Shown here one piece after another: positions 1 to 5,255 of a DNA stretch of 6,354 nt. Position 1 is the stretch's first letter, and every line of letters begins with the position of its first letter. Under the pieces are notes generated by a model. That model saw nothing but the letters and a program-made list of their open reading frames with translations, was not told where the DNA came from and ran no database searches. The stretch lies in NCBI GenBank assembly GCA_003476885.1, contig DMUR01000069.1, positions 2,217-8,570 on the forward strand, given 5' to 3'. Position numbers and translations under genes: made by a program. Origin of the DNA: Chloroflexota bacterium. Lineage in GTDB: Bacteria > Chloroflexota > Limnocylindria > Limnocylindrales > Limnocylindraceae.

Positions 1-482
1 GGCACGACGTGTCCCCACGCGGACGGTGACGCGATGATTGTGTCAAGGAGATCGGCGAGGAGTCCGGCGCGGAGGCGCATGTTGAGAAACCCTGGGCCTG
101 CAACGCTGGCCTGCGTGATTGGTCCGAGCGAACCCGCGCCACCATGGAGCCGCTCTTGCGCCTCCACGTCCAACTCTGCAACGAGTGCCGCAGCAATCTG
201 TGCGGGGGCGCGTTGCAGGAGCTTTCCAGACTTCATTGCAATGTTTGAGGCGTAGTCACCATGTTCACTGCTTGCAGGCACCTCAACTTCAATCCCACGG
301 ATGAGTGCCTCAAGCGCGTTCGCATCGGCAGGTGCGGGGAGGGTGCCGTTGGCGATTGCACGACGCAGGGCGCGGCCGACCGCATCACGGACCACGTGTC
401 GCAGCGGGATGCCGAGGAGCGGGTCGCGCGGGAGGGCTCGGGCGCGCTCAGCAGGAGTCGGGTGTGCGCCAGATGTGGTCAT
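1..482 (-). CDS. argS: Arginyl-tRNA synthetase, N-terminal part (runs off left edge)
   Basis: Class I aminoacyl-tRNA synthetase that charges tRNA-Arg in the cytoplasm. Only the first 160 codons are present; the frame stays open to base 1. The translation shows the N-terminal tRNA-binding (Add-1) domain: residues 65-82 read EVEVP, four residues, then EHGDYASNIA, and residues 127-137 read VAGPGFLNMRL. Both are hallmark blocks of bacterial ArgS. The HIGH and KMSKS catalytic motifs would lie beyond the left edge. The ATG at 482 gives about 35 more N-terminal residues than E. coli ArgS; an in-frame GTG at 395 would give a more usual length. I prefer 482 because a TACGAT hexamer sits exactly six bases upstream, a leaderless arrangement shared with other genes here, but the extension (rich in Pro, Ala and Arg) leaves some doubt. 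The gene is divergent from the membrane protein gene at 521. Confidence 0.93.
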   Translation of the reverse strand, partial: MTTSGAHPTPAERARALPRDPLLGIPLRHVVRDAVGRALRRAIANGTLPAPADANALEALIRGIEVEVPASSEHGDYASNIAMKSGKLLQRAPAQIAAALVAELDVEAQERLHGGAGSLGPITQASVAGPGFLNMRLRAGLLADLLDTIIASPSAWGHVV

Positions 483-488
483 GGCTGA

Positions 489-494
489 ATCGTA
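489..494 (-). promoter_or_regulatory. Putative -10 element of leaderless argS promoter
   Basis: TACGAT on the minus strand, followed by six bases and then the ATG at 482. No Shine-Dalgarno sequence lies between them, so transcription probably starts at or next to the ATG. No convincing -35 is seen; its expected place (about 512-517) overlaps the -10 of the opposing promoter. Assignment is by pattern only. Confidence 0.5.
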
Positions 495-508
495 GCGGCG
501 AACTCTGG

Positions 509-514
509 CACGAT
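509..514 (+). promoter_or_regulatory. Putative -10 element of leaderless promoter for the 521 gene
   Basis: CACGAT followed by six bases (GGCGGC) and then ATG at 521. It differs by one base from the argS hexamer on the other strand. The expected -35 position (about 486-491, TGAATC) is weak and overlaps the argS -10. Confidence 0.42.
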
Positions 515-520
515 GGCGGC

Positions 521-1063
521 ATGAGCCAGCACCCGAGCGAGCACCCAGGGCCAGACGGCCAGAACGAGGTCTCTCAGGCGGCGCTGCCCCCTGCAGGGGT
601 AGAGATCGCGACCCCAGTGAGTCGAGGACAGGTGCTTCGCGTGATGGCGTTGCTGACGGTTGCGTTTCTCGTCGGCGCACTCCTCCTTCGCGTGCAGGCG
701 GACCGCATTCGACCGCTCGACCTCCCACTTCCAGCAGGGTGGGAGGCGGTGAGTGCGGACACGGTGCTCGCTGGCATCTCACCACAGAGCGCGGTTCGCG
801 CGGCGCGCACCGCCGATGCACCGGTTGGCGCGTCGCCACGTGTGCGGCTGATCACACTAACGACCGCAGGGAGTGACGCACCGTCACTCAGTGGCGTCTA
901 CTGGCTCATCGTCACCGATGACGTTCGTCCGAGCATGGAGATTCCGAGCGGCGACTCACTCGATGTTATTCGCGCGATTGTTCTGGTCGATCAGCGCGGC
1001 GGCATTGCACTTGCTGTTGAGCGAGGATTCTCGAACGCAGATCCAACGCTTCCACCGGACTGA
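521..1063 (+). CDS. Single-pass membrane-anchored protein of unknown function
   Basis: A 180-residue protein that I do not recognise. Residues 1-37 are hydrophilic and rich in Pro, Gln, Glu and Ser, which suggests a short disordered cytoplasmic tail. Residues 38-56 form one strong hydrophobic segment (VLRVMALLTVAFLVGALLL) flanked by arginines. Residues 57-180 are a mostly polar domain with alternating beta-like stretches (RVRLITLTT, GVYWLIVTD, IRAIVLVDQRGGIALAVERGF). The topology is that of a signal-anchor protein with an extracytoplasmic C-terminal domain. The frame is open back to 305, but a start there would overlap argS on the other strand; the ATG at 521 lies in the divergent gap behind a -10-like hexamer. 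It is transcribed away from argS and ends 38 bases before the convergent histidinol-phosphatase-like gene. The coding call is good; function is unknown. Confidence 0.72.
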   Translation: MSQHPSEHPGPDGQNEVSQAALPPAGVEIATPVSRGQVLRVMALLTVAFLVGALLLRVQADRIRPLDLPLPAGWEAVSADTVLAGISPQSAVRAARTADAPVGASPRVRLITLTTAGSDAPSLSGVYWLIVTDDVRPSMEIPSGDSLDVIRAIVLVDQRGGIALAVERGFSNADPTLPPD

Positions 1064-1101
1064 TCGAGGCGCGCCGCATCAACAGCGCCCGCGACGCGCC
1101 G
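1064..1101. other. Convergent intergenic gap with a small inverted repeat
   Basis: These 38 bases separate two convergent stop codons. ACGCGC at 1094-1099 and GCGCGT at 1105-1110 are perfect complements around a five-base loop that holds the TAA of the minus-strand gene. No T-tract follows on either strand, so this is not a typical intrinsic terminator. It may be chance in GC-rich DNA or a weak bidirectional stop. Confidence 0.3.
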
Positions 1102-1965
1102 TTAGCGCGTTGGCGGTACGGGCCAGTGTTCACCAGCGCGCTCCCACCGCTTCGTGACGAGCTCATCAAACCCGTGCTCTAGGAGGAGCGCTCGCGCACG
1201 GTCGAAATTCAGCGCAAACCAATCTGGTTCGTGCGCATCAGACCCGGTGACAATGTAGCGACCGCCAATCTCCTTATACCGTGCGACGGCCTGTGGGAGC
1301 GGATAGCAGACGCCAGTTCGCTGTCTCCAGCCAGAACTGTTGATTTCGAGTGCGGTGCCAGTCTTTACCAGCGCCTGCAAGAACGGTTCGTAGAGCTCAG
1401 GTGCCGCCTCAAAACGATCGGTGCCGATATGCGGGTACACATACTTGCGAACGTAGTCGGCATGGCCAAGGATGTCGAAGAGTCCGCTCTCAACTGCACC
1501 AAGGACTTCATCAAAGTACGGCGCGGTTACGTTTGCGTCACTCCCAGCAAATATCGCAGCACGTGATCGCTTGAACGGAGAGTCAATCCCTGGATGGATG
1601 CTCCCGATCGTAAGGTCGTACTGGTGGCGTTGCAGGTGATCGCGAATATCCTGCTCATACGCGCGCTCGTAGGTGATCTCTACGCCAAGAAGAATCTCAA
1701 GCCGATCACCAAACTTCCTGCGCAGTTCGTTGACAACCTCGACGCGACGTTGATGGGGTGCAAGCGTTGCGCCAGGCTCTCGAGGATCAAAGTCGAGGTG
1801 ATCGGTGATTGCAATGCGCGGCATGCCGAGCGCGATCGCAAGTGCTGGGTACACGTCAACTGGGACCGCAGAATCTGGTGAAAGCAGCGTGTGGAGGTGT
1901 ACATCAAGGGGAAGATCAAAGATTCCGTTGATCGCGAGGTTCTTTGGTCGTTCGTTTGCACTCAT
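1102..1965 (-). CDS. PHP-domain phosphoesterase, histidinol-phosphatase (HisJ/HisK) family
   Basis: A 287-residue cytoplasmic metal-dependent phosphoesterase. The full PHP ligand set is visible: H23 and H25 (DVHLHT), D55-H56 (TDHLDF), E96 (GVEIT), H124 (GSIHPG), H168 with D170 (GHADY), and D243 with H245 (GSDAH). The EINSSG block (207-212) followed by YPLPQAVARYKEIGG matches the C-terminal half of the HisJ-type histidinol-phosphatase family. The usual reaction is L-histidinol phosphate to histidinol, a late step of histidine synthesis. No other his gene is in the window, so another phosphate ester cannot be excluded, and I therefore give no symbol. The length is close to family norm (about 265-290). 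The ATG at 1965 has GAGG at 1977-1974, eight bases upstream, and follows the stop of the preceding membrane protein gene by 13 bases, so the two are probably co-transcribed. All metal ligands are intact. Confidence 0.88.
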   Translation of the reverse strand: MSANERPKNLAINGIFDLPLDVHLHTLLSPDSAVPVDVYPALAIALGMPRIAITDHLDFDPREPGATLAPHQRRVEVVNELRRKFGDRLEILLGVEITYERAYEQDIRDHLQRHQYDLTIGSIHPGIDSPFKRSRAAIFAGSDANVTAPYFDEVLGAVESGLFDILGHADYVRKYVYPHIGTDRFEAAPELYEPFLQALVKTGTALEINSSGWRQRTGVCYPLPQAVARYKEIGGRYIVTGSDAHEPDWFALNFDRARALLLEHGFDELVTKRWERAGEHWPVPPTR

Positions 1966-1973
1966 CGTGTCCG

Positions 1974-1977
1974 CCTC
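1974..1977 (-). promoter_or_regulatory. Shine-Dalgarno site of the PHP phosphatase gene
   Basis: GAGG on the minus strand, eight bases before the ATG at 1965 and just downstream of the previous stop codon. It supports an internal operon position with Shine-Dalgarno initiation, unlike the leaderless genes nearby. Confidence 0.6.
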
Positions 1978-1978
1978 A

Positions 1979-2332
1979 CTACTGCTGGTTCAACCAGCTG
2001 CGCGCCGCGCCGCCGCGTAGCCCACGAATGAGGAGCAGTGCGAGCAGCATCGGAGGAAGGCCAGGGAGCCAGTTGCCAAAGGTCAGGGCGATCAGCGGGC
2101 CCGCCGGAATAAGAACGGTAGAGAGGCCGATCGCAAAACCTCGCCCCGCCTCCTTTCGCTGGAGGACGAGGGTGACGCTGAAGATTGCGGCGGCGATGAG
2201 CGCCATCCAGACCACTCCCTGCAGGGTGACGGGCGCCGCGGTTGCCTGCTCCACGATTGGCCCAAGGGTGAGGCCGAGCCCCGCGAGAAGGAGGAGCGCG
2301 TAGATGAGAAATGCGAGGACGCTAATCGGCAT
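1979..2332 (-). CDS. Small polytopic membrane protein of unknown function
   Basis: A 117-residue, very hydrophobic protein with likely transmembrane segments at about 4-24, 39-57, 66-85 and a short one at 88-102. A charged cytoplasmic-type loop (QRKEAGR) lies between the second and third, and the tail is Arg-rich. I recognise no family motif. The open frame extends to an ATG at 2386, but that start lies inside the tRNA-Glu gene and adds a hydrophilic leader unlike the rest. The ATG at 2332 puts a hydrophobic helix directly at the N terminus and has CATCCT six bases upstream, so I chose it. The stop (TAG) is 13 bases before the PHP phosphatase gene, which suggests a two-gene operon. No functional link between the two is evident. 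Confidence 0.7.
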   Translation of the reverse strand: MPISVLAFLIYALLLLAGLGLTLGPIVEQATAAPVTLQGVVWMALIAAAIFSVTLVLQRKEAGRGFAIGLSTVLIPAGPLIALTFGNWLPGLPPMLLALLLIRGLRGGAARSWLNQQ

Positions 2333-2338
2333 GGGCTC

Positions 2339-2344
2339 AGGATG
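2339..2344 (-). promoter_or_regulatory. Putative -10 element of leaderless promoter for the 2332 gene
   Basis: CATCCT on the minus strand, six bases (GAGCCC) before the ATG at 2332. A partial -35 (AAGACG, 2367-2362) lies 17 bases upstream. It would let the membrane protein and phosphatase genes be transcribed independently of the upstream tRNA. Confidence 0.4.
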
Positions 2345-2346
2345 GC

Positions 2347-2364
2347 ACGAGCGCAGCGGCTCGT
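2347..2364. repeat. Inverted repeat between tRNA-Glu and the 2332 gene
   Basis: ACGAGC (2347-2352) and GCTCGT (2359-2364) are perfect complements around a six-base loop. The repeat starts 10 bases downstream of the encoded CCA of the tRNA and lies in the -35/-10 spacer of the proposed promoter for the next gene. It could help end tRNA transcription or bind a regulator. There is no T-tract, so it is not a classic terminator. Confidence 0.35.
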
Positions 2365-2374
2365 CTTGGACGTG

Positions 2375-2451
2375 TGGTGCCCCCAACGGGATTCGAACCC
2401 GTGATCTCCACCTTGAAAGGGTGGCGTCCTAGGCCGCTAGACGATAGGGGC
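2375..2451 (-). tRNA. tRNA-Glu (anticodon UUC)
   Basis: A complete cloverleaf is visible on the minus strand. The acceptor stem GCCCCTA (2451-2445) pairs with TGGGGGC (2385-2379) with one G-T pair. The anticodon arm has CCACC/GGTGG stems around the loop CTTTCAA, giving anticodon TTC (2417-2415), which reads GAA and GAG. The T arm is ACGGG-TTCGAAT-CCCGT. The discriminator base at 2378 is A and is followed by an encoded CCA (2377-2375). The mature body without CCA is 74 bases. It lies between two small membrane protein genes on the same strand. tRNA genes are common integration sites, but no integrase or flanking direct repeat is seen here. Confidence 0.97.
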
Positions 2452-2463
2452 GTCAGGACGGTG

Positions 2464-2469
2464 AGGGTA
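2464..2469 (-). promoter_or_regulatory. Putative -10 element of the tRNA-Glu promoter
   Basis: TACCCT on the minus strand, 12 bases before the mature tRNA 5' end. A start six or seven bases downstream would leave a short leader for RNase P to remove. It lies in the 31-base gap after the stop of the 2815 gene, and the identical hexamer precedes that gene. No clear -35 is visible. Confidence 0.42.
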
Positions 2470-2482
2470 GCACCCGCTCGAT

Positions 2483-2815
2483 TCAGGCGGCGAGTTTGCC
2501 GAGGACGTCGGAGGCGGCAAGCGCGAGTGCGGCGGCGATCGCAAAGCCGCCTGCGAGGAGGGCGGCGAGGAGGGCTCGGCCGTCCTCAGCCCGTCGGATT
2601 GCCCGGATCATGCTGAAGGCGAGCATCAGGGCGGCGAAGGCGCAGGCGAGCCCCACGACGAACGTCCCGATCGAGAGCTGCCCGATCTGCTCGGAGTCGC
2701 GAATGCTTGCAACCCAGAGGAAGTAGAGGAGCGACGACCCGAGCGCCACTGAGACCGCAACGCCCGTGCCGAGTGAGACCACCCCGCGAATTCTTCGGCT
2801 GCGCTGTTGGCTCAT
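2483..2815 (-). CDS. Small three-helix membrane protein of unknown function
   Basis: A 110-residue protein that I do not recognise. It has a short Arg-rich N terminus (RSRRIR, positive-inside) and three likely transmembrane segments at about 12-36, 48-70 and 82-101. The loops are a charged stretch SIRDSEQIGQ between helices 1 and 2 and IRRAEDGR between helices 2 and 3. The arrangement predicts an N-terminus in the cytoplasm. An ATG two codons upstream (2821) is also in frame, but the one at 2815 has TACCCT exactly six bases upstream, which fits the leaderless pattern. The gene is divergent from the cysteine-rich protein gene at 2909 and is followed 31 bases later by the tRNA-Glu. The coding case rests on the helix pattern and the promoter. 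Confidence 0.68.
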   Translation of the reverse strand: MSQQRSRRIRGVVSLGTGVAVSVALGSSLLYFLWVASIRDSEQIGQLSIGTFVVGLACAFAALMLAFSMIRAIRRAEDGRALLAALLAGGFAIAAALALAASDVLGKLAA

Positions 2816-2821
2816 CTGCAT

Positions 2822-2827
2822 AGGGTA
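2822..2827 (-). promoter_or_regulatory. Putative -10 element of leaderless promoter for the 2815 gene
   Basis: TACCCT on the minus strand, then ATGCAG, then the ATG at 2815. The six-base spacing picks the second of two in-frame ATG codons as the start. The -35 region (about 2850-2845) falls in the first arm of the palindrome at 2845-2859. Confidence 0.45.
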
Positions 2828-2844
2828 GCCCCCCGCATCGAATA

Positions 2845-2859
2845 CGGCGAGCCTCGCCG
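2845..2859. repeat. 15-bp palindrome between divergent promoters, possible operator
   Basis: CGGCGAG, one central C, then CTCGCCG: seven perfectly complementary bases on each side. It lies in the 93-base gap between the divergent genes at 2815 and 2909. It overlaps the expected -35 of the minus promoter and lies 14 bases upstream of the -35-like CCGACA of the plus promoter. The one-base centre suits a protein-binding operator better than an RNA hairpin. GC-rich DNA makes such repeats fairly common, so this is tentative. Confidence 0.35.
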
Positions 2860-2873
2860 CGAGCGCGAGCGAG

Positions 2874-2902
2874 CCGACACGAAGCGGCCCCTCGGCTACG
2901 AT
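2874..2902 (+). promoter_or_regulatory. Putative leaderless promoter for the 2909 gene (-35 and -10)
   Basis: CCGACA at 2874-2879 (four of six matches to TTGACA), a 17-base spacer, and TACGAT at 2897-2902. The -10 is followed by exactly six bases and the ATG at 2909. This is the best-formed promoter in the window, with the same -10 as argS. Confidence 0.52.
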
Positions 2903-2908
2903 GCGTGC

Positions 2909-3268
2909 ATGGAGATCATGGGCATCAAGATTCCGACGATCATCACGGAGAACAGTGGGATTCGCTGTGAAGGGTGCCGCGAACAGATTACAGGCACCCC
3001 CTTTCGTGTCAGCGTGCTGGACATCATCGCCACCGAGGTGGCCCCGTCATTTGAGCAGGCATCTCCCATCAACCCTGGCCCATTCCAGTTCTGCAAGAAG
3101 CCAGAGTGCCCTGCCCTCTGGATGTCCCGAAACAGCTGGTACACCTGTCAGCAGAGTGAGGTGCGCGAGATCATGCGACCGGTACCCATTCAACTACCGG
3201 GCGGCGCGAACGGACTCGGCCTCTGTGACGGACTTCATCAGAGCGCGCACGAGTTCATTCCGGCGTAG
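2909..3268 (+). CDS. Small cysteine-rich protein, possible Fe-S or zinc binding
   Basis: A 119-residue soluble protein. It has CEGC (C20, C23), then FQFCKKPEC (C62, C67), and further cysteines at C80 and C106. The CxxC plus F-C-x4-C-P layout resembles the N-terminal zinc/[2Fe-2S] domain of CopZ-type proteins (block yyFCxxPdC), though this is similarity by eye and the linker and tail differ. A structural metal site is the safest reading; function is unknown. The open frame reaches back to 2807, but that start overlaps the divergent gene and its extra residues look unlike protein. The ATG at 2909 sits six bases after TACGAT. A second overlapping plus frame from 2901 has low-complexity composition and is judged spurious. 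The stop is 12 bases before the next gene, so the two form a likely operon. Confidence 0.75.
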   Translation: MEIMGIKIPTIITENSGIRCEGCREQITGTPFRVSVLDIIATEVAPSFEQASPINPGPFQFCKKPECPALWMSRNSWYTCQQSEVREIMRPVPIQLPGGANGLGLCDGLHQSAHEFIPA

Positions 3269-3271
3269 GCC

Positions 3272-3277
3272 GGAGGG
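3272..3277 (+). promoter_or_regulatory. Shine-Dalgarno site deciding the GTG start at 3281
   Basis: GGAGGG lies just downstream of the preceding stop and three bases before the GTG at 3281 (spacing four from GGAGG). It supports translation as the second gene of an operon. Confidence 0.58.
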
Positions 3278-3280
3278 CGC

Positions 3281-4309
3281 GTGATCGCCGCCGCCACTAC
3301 GATCCTCGCCGCACTCTTCGCCGCACTTCTCTTCAATCAGTACGCAAATCGACGCGCGCCGTATCAGCTCGCCTGGGCGATCGGCGCGACCGCTTTTGCA
3401 GTTGCGGCAGGGACCGAACTCGTTGCGCAACTCGTGGGATGGAGCGAGCCGCTGTATCGAGCCTGGTATCTCACCGGTGCGGTCTGGACCGCCGGCTGGC
3501 TCGGCGCCGGAACCATTCTGCTCCTCGCCAAGACGCGGTTCGGCTACTGGTATGCACTCTGCCTCGCGCTTGCAGGTCTCTTCACGATTCTCGTTGCACG
3601 CCGCCTTGAAGATCCAAGCGCTGGGCCGATTGCACTTGCGTATGCGCTGAGCGCATGGGGAACAGCCGTTGCGATCGCATGGCTCTCGTATCTTGCGAGT
3701 CCGCGTTGGAGTCGCATCGCAATTGGATTCATGGTTGCAGTGAGTGCGCTCGCACTTCCGCTTGTTGCAACCGCAACACTCCCCGCGCCAGGGTGGGCGG
3801 TTGATCCCACCACAGGGGCGCCCGTTGCCGTGCTACTCCCGCCATCACTTCGACTGTTGACGCCGCTCTTGAATGTGAGTGGAGCACTCGCACTACTCAC
3901 TGGCGCACTCTTCTCCGCATATGTGTTTATGCCAAAGAGGAGAACGCTGCCGTACTCAAGTGATCCGAACCAGCGCGGCGACGAACTCCTTTTCAATCTG
4001 GCGATCGCCCCCGTTGCGATCATCGTGAACTTCTTCCGCAGCCTCCCACTTGCAGTTCGCGCGTGGCGCGAAGGGACGTTGAACCGGCGCGTCCCCGCAA
4101 CGCTCCTCATTGCGCTGGGCGCGTTTCTCCCAAGCCTCACCGACACACTCAATCGAGGGGGATCCACTGAGGCCTATGCGCTCGGCAAGCTGCTCGGCGC
4201 GGGGCTCCTCCTCATCGGCTTCCTCGTAAGCGTTGACGAGCCGAGCGAGATCAGCCTCCCGCTCGTCGGCGCACCGCTCCGTGCCGCCCTACGTTGGGTT
4301 CGCGGGTGA
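3281..4309 (+). CDS. Polytopic integral membrane protein of unknown function
   Basis: A 342-residue inner-membrane protein with GTG start. Likely transmembrane segments lie at about 2-20, 28-53, 58-83, 88-106, 114-139, 146-168 and 193-217, making a seven-helix N-terminal bundle. A hydrophilic loop (MPKRRTLPYSSDPNQRGDE) follows, then an amphipathic stretch (LAIAPVAIIVNFFRSLPLAVRAW) and one or two C-terminal helices near 272-320. Notable blocks are GTE at 44-46 and YRAWYLTGA at 59-67, where charged or aromatic residues sit at helix ends. No transporter signature, catalytic motif or named domain is evident to me. It follows the cysteine-rich gene by 12 bases with a Shine-Dalgarno site, and precedes galU by 55 bases on the same strand. 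Coding status is near certain from length and helix periodicity; the function is open. Confidence 0.85.
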   Translation: MIAAATTILAALFAALLFNQYANRRAPYQLAWAIGATAFAVAAGTELVAQLVGWSEPLYRAWYLTGAVWTAGWLGAGTILLLAKTRFGYWYALCLALAGLFTILVARRLEDPSAGPIALAYALSAWGTAVAIAWLSYLASPRWSRIAIGFMVAVSALALPLVATATLPAPGWAVDPTTGAPVAVLLPPSLRLLTPLLNVSGALALLTGALFSAYVFMPKRRTLPYSSDPNQRGDELLFNLAIAPVAIIVNFFRSLPLAVRAWREGTLNRRVPATLLIALGAFLPSLTDTLNRGGSTEAYALGKLLGAGLLLIGFLVSVDEPSEISLPLVGAPLRAALRWVRG

Positions 4310-4331
4310 GAGCGCACCAACGGACGGCTGC

Positions 4332-4360
4332 TATCCTCTTGAGTAGCGCCGCACGGAGGA
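4332..4360 (+). promoter_or_regulatory. galU promoter -10 and strong Shine-Dalgarno site
   Basis: TATCCT (4332-4337) has the same YAYSMT form as other promoters here, but the next six bases lead to TAG rather than ATG. A start near 4344 would give a leader of about 21 bases carrying GGAGGA (4355-4360), with GGAGG five bases before the ATG at 4365. galU thus looks leadered, in contrast to its neighbours. No clear -35 is seen. Confidence 0.45.
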
Positions 4361-4364
4361 GTTC

Positions 4365-5255
4365 ATGAAGATTCGCACCGCAGTCTTTCCCGTCGCCGGA
4401 TGGGGAACTCGATTCCTGCCCGCAACCAAGGCGGTGCCGAAAGAGCTCCTCCCCGTTGTAGACCGTCCCGTCATTCAGTACGCCATTGAGGAGGCGATCG
4501 CCTCTGGGATTGAGCGGGTGATCCTTGTCACGAGCGAACATAAGCGCTCGATTGAAGATCACTTTGACAGCGCGACCGATCTTGAGGCGATCCTTGAGGC
4601 CCGCGGAGACATAGAACACTTACGCGCGGTTCGTGCCGTGGCCGACATGGTGCACCTTGTGACGGTTCGTCAGAAAGAGCAGCTCGGACTCGGGCATGCG
4701 GTGCTGATGGCGCGCGACGCCGTAGGGCGAGAGCCGTTCGCCGTTGTCCTTCCAGACGATCTGATCATTGGCGGGGAGCCGGCGCTCGGCGAACTGATCA
4801 AGGCCTTTGAGGCGAGCAGCGCCTCCGTGGTTGCGCTGATGGAAGTGGCGGCGGACCAGACCCGTCGCTATGGAATCGTGGAGCCTGACCCTACGCTCCC
4901 CTCATCTGATGGTGGTCGAACAATTCCGCTCCGCGGCCTTGTTGAGAAGCCCGAACCTGCAGATGCCCCATCCAACTTGGCGATCGTGGGCCGCTACGTG
5001 CTGAGCCCAAAGATCTTCGAGACACTTGAGCGAACGCAGCACGGCGCGGGCGGAGAGATTCAACTCACCGACGCCATCCAGGCGCTCGCAGCAGACCAGC
5101 CGGTAGTCGGCTACAAGTTCAGTGGCACCCGATACGACGTCGGCGCTCCAGAGGGATGGCTGCGCGCAAATCTTGATCTTGCGCTTGAGCACCCAACCTA
5201 CGGCACAAGCTTGCGCGCAGCGCTCGCAACGCGCATTCGGGACGGGGAGAGGTGA
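4365..5255 (+). CDS. galU: UTP--glucose-1-phosphate uridylyltransferase
   Basis: A 296-residue cytoplasmic nucleotidyltransferase that makes UDP-glucose and pyrophosphate from UTP and glucose-1-phosphate. UDP-glucose feeds galactose metabolism, glycolipids, exopolysaccharide and glycosylation. The nucleotide-binding signature is at residues 11-27 (AGWGTRFLPATKAVPKE). RQKEQLGLGHAV (102-113), LPDD (129-132), VEKP with K195, NLAIVGRYVL (204-213) and GGEIQLTDAI (229-238) follow in the order known for bacterial GalU. The length is normal for the family. The start at 4365 has a GGAGG site and places the signature about ten residues from the N terminus, as usual. The related glucose-1-phosphate thymidylyltransferases (RmlA) lack this exact block order, so GalU is the confident call. 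Its stop overlaps the start of the kinase gene, implying coupled translation. Confidence 0.96.
   Translation: MKIRTAVFPVAGWGTRFLPATKAVPKELLPVVDRPVIQYAIEEAIASGIERVILVTSEHKRSIEDHFDSATDLEAILEARGDIEHLRAVRAVADMVHLVTVRQKEQLGLGHAVLMARDAVGREPFAVVLPDDLIIGGEPALGELIKAFEASSASVVALMEVAADQTRRYGIVEPDPTLPSSDGGRTIPLRGLVEKPEPADAPSNLAIVGRYVLSPKIFETLERTQHGAGGEIQLTDAIQALAADQPVVGYKFSGTRYDVGAPEGWLRANLDLALEHPTYGTSLRAALATRIRDGER

Noticed and set aside
305..520. Upstream extension of the 521 gene to an ATG at 305
   Set aside because: It would lie antisense to the argS start and its translation is arginine- and glycine-rich shadow sequence. The ATG at 521 has a promoter-like hexamer at the right distance.
1094..1110. 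Hairpin at the convergent stop codons as an intrinsic terminator
   Set aside because: The stem is only six base pairs and no T-tract follows on either strand. It is recorded only as a small inverted repeat.
2375..2451. tRNA-Glu as the attachment site of an integrated element
   Set aside because: No integrase gene, direct repeat of the tRNA 3' end, or change in gene style is visible on either side.
2901..3284. Plus-strand open frame of 127 codons overlapping the cysteine-rich gene
   Set aside because: Its composition is the Arg/Ser/Pro-rich type typical of an out-of-frame shadow. The 2909 frame has ordered Cys motifs, a balanced composition and the six-base spacing to TACGAT.
3544..4167. Minus-strand open frame of 207 codons inside the polytopic membrane protein gene
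   Set aside because: It is antisense to a clear multi-helix membrane protein and is Ser/Arg/Ala-rich, with no domain or start signal.
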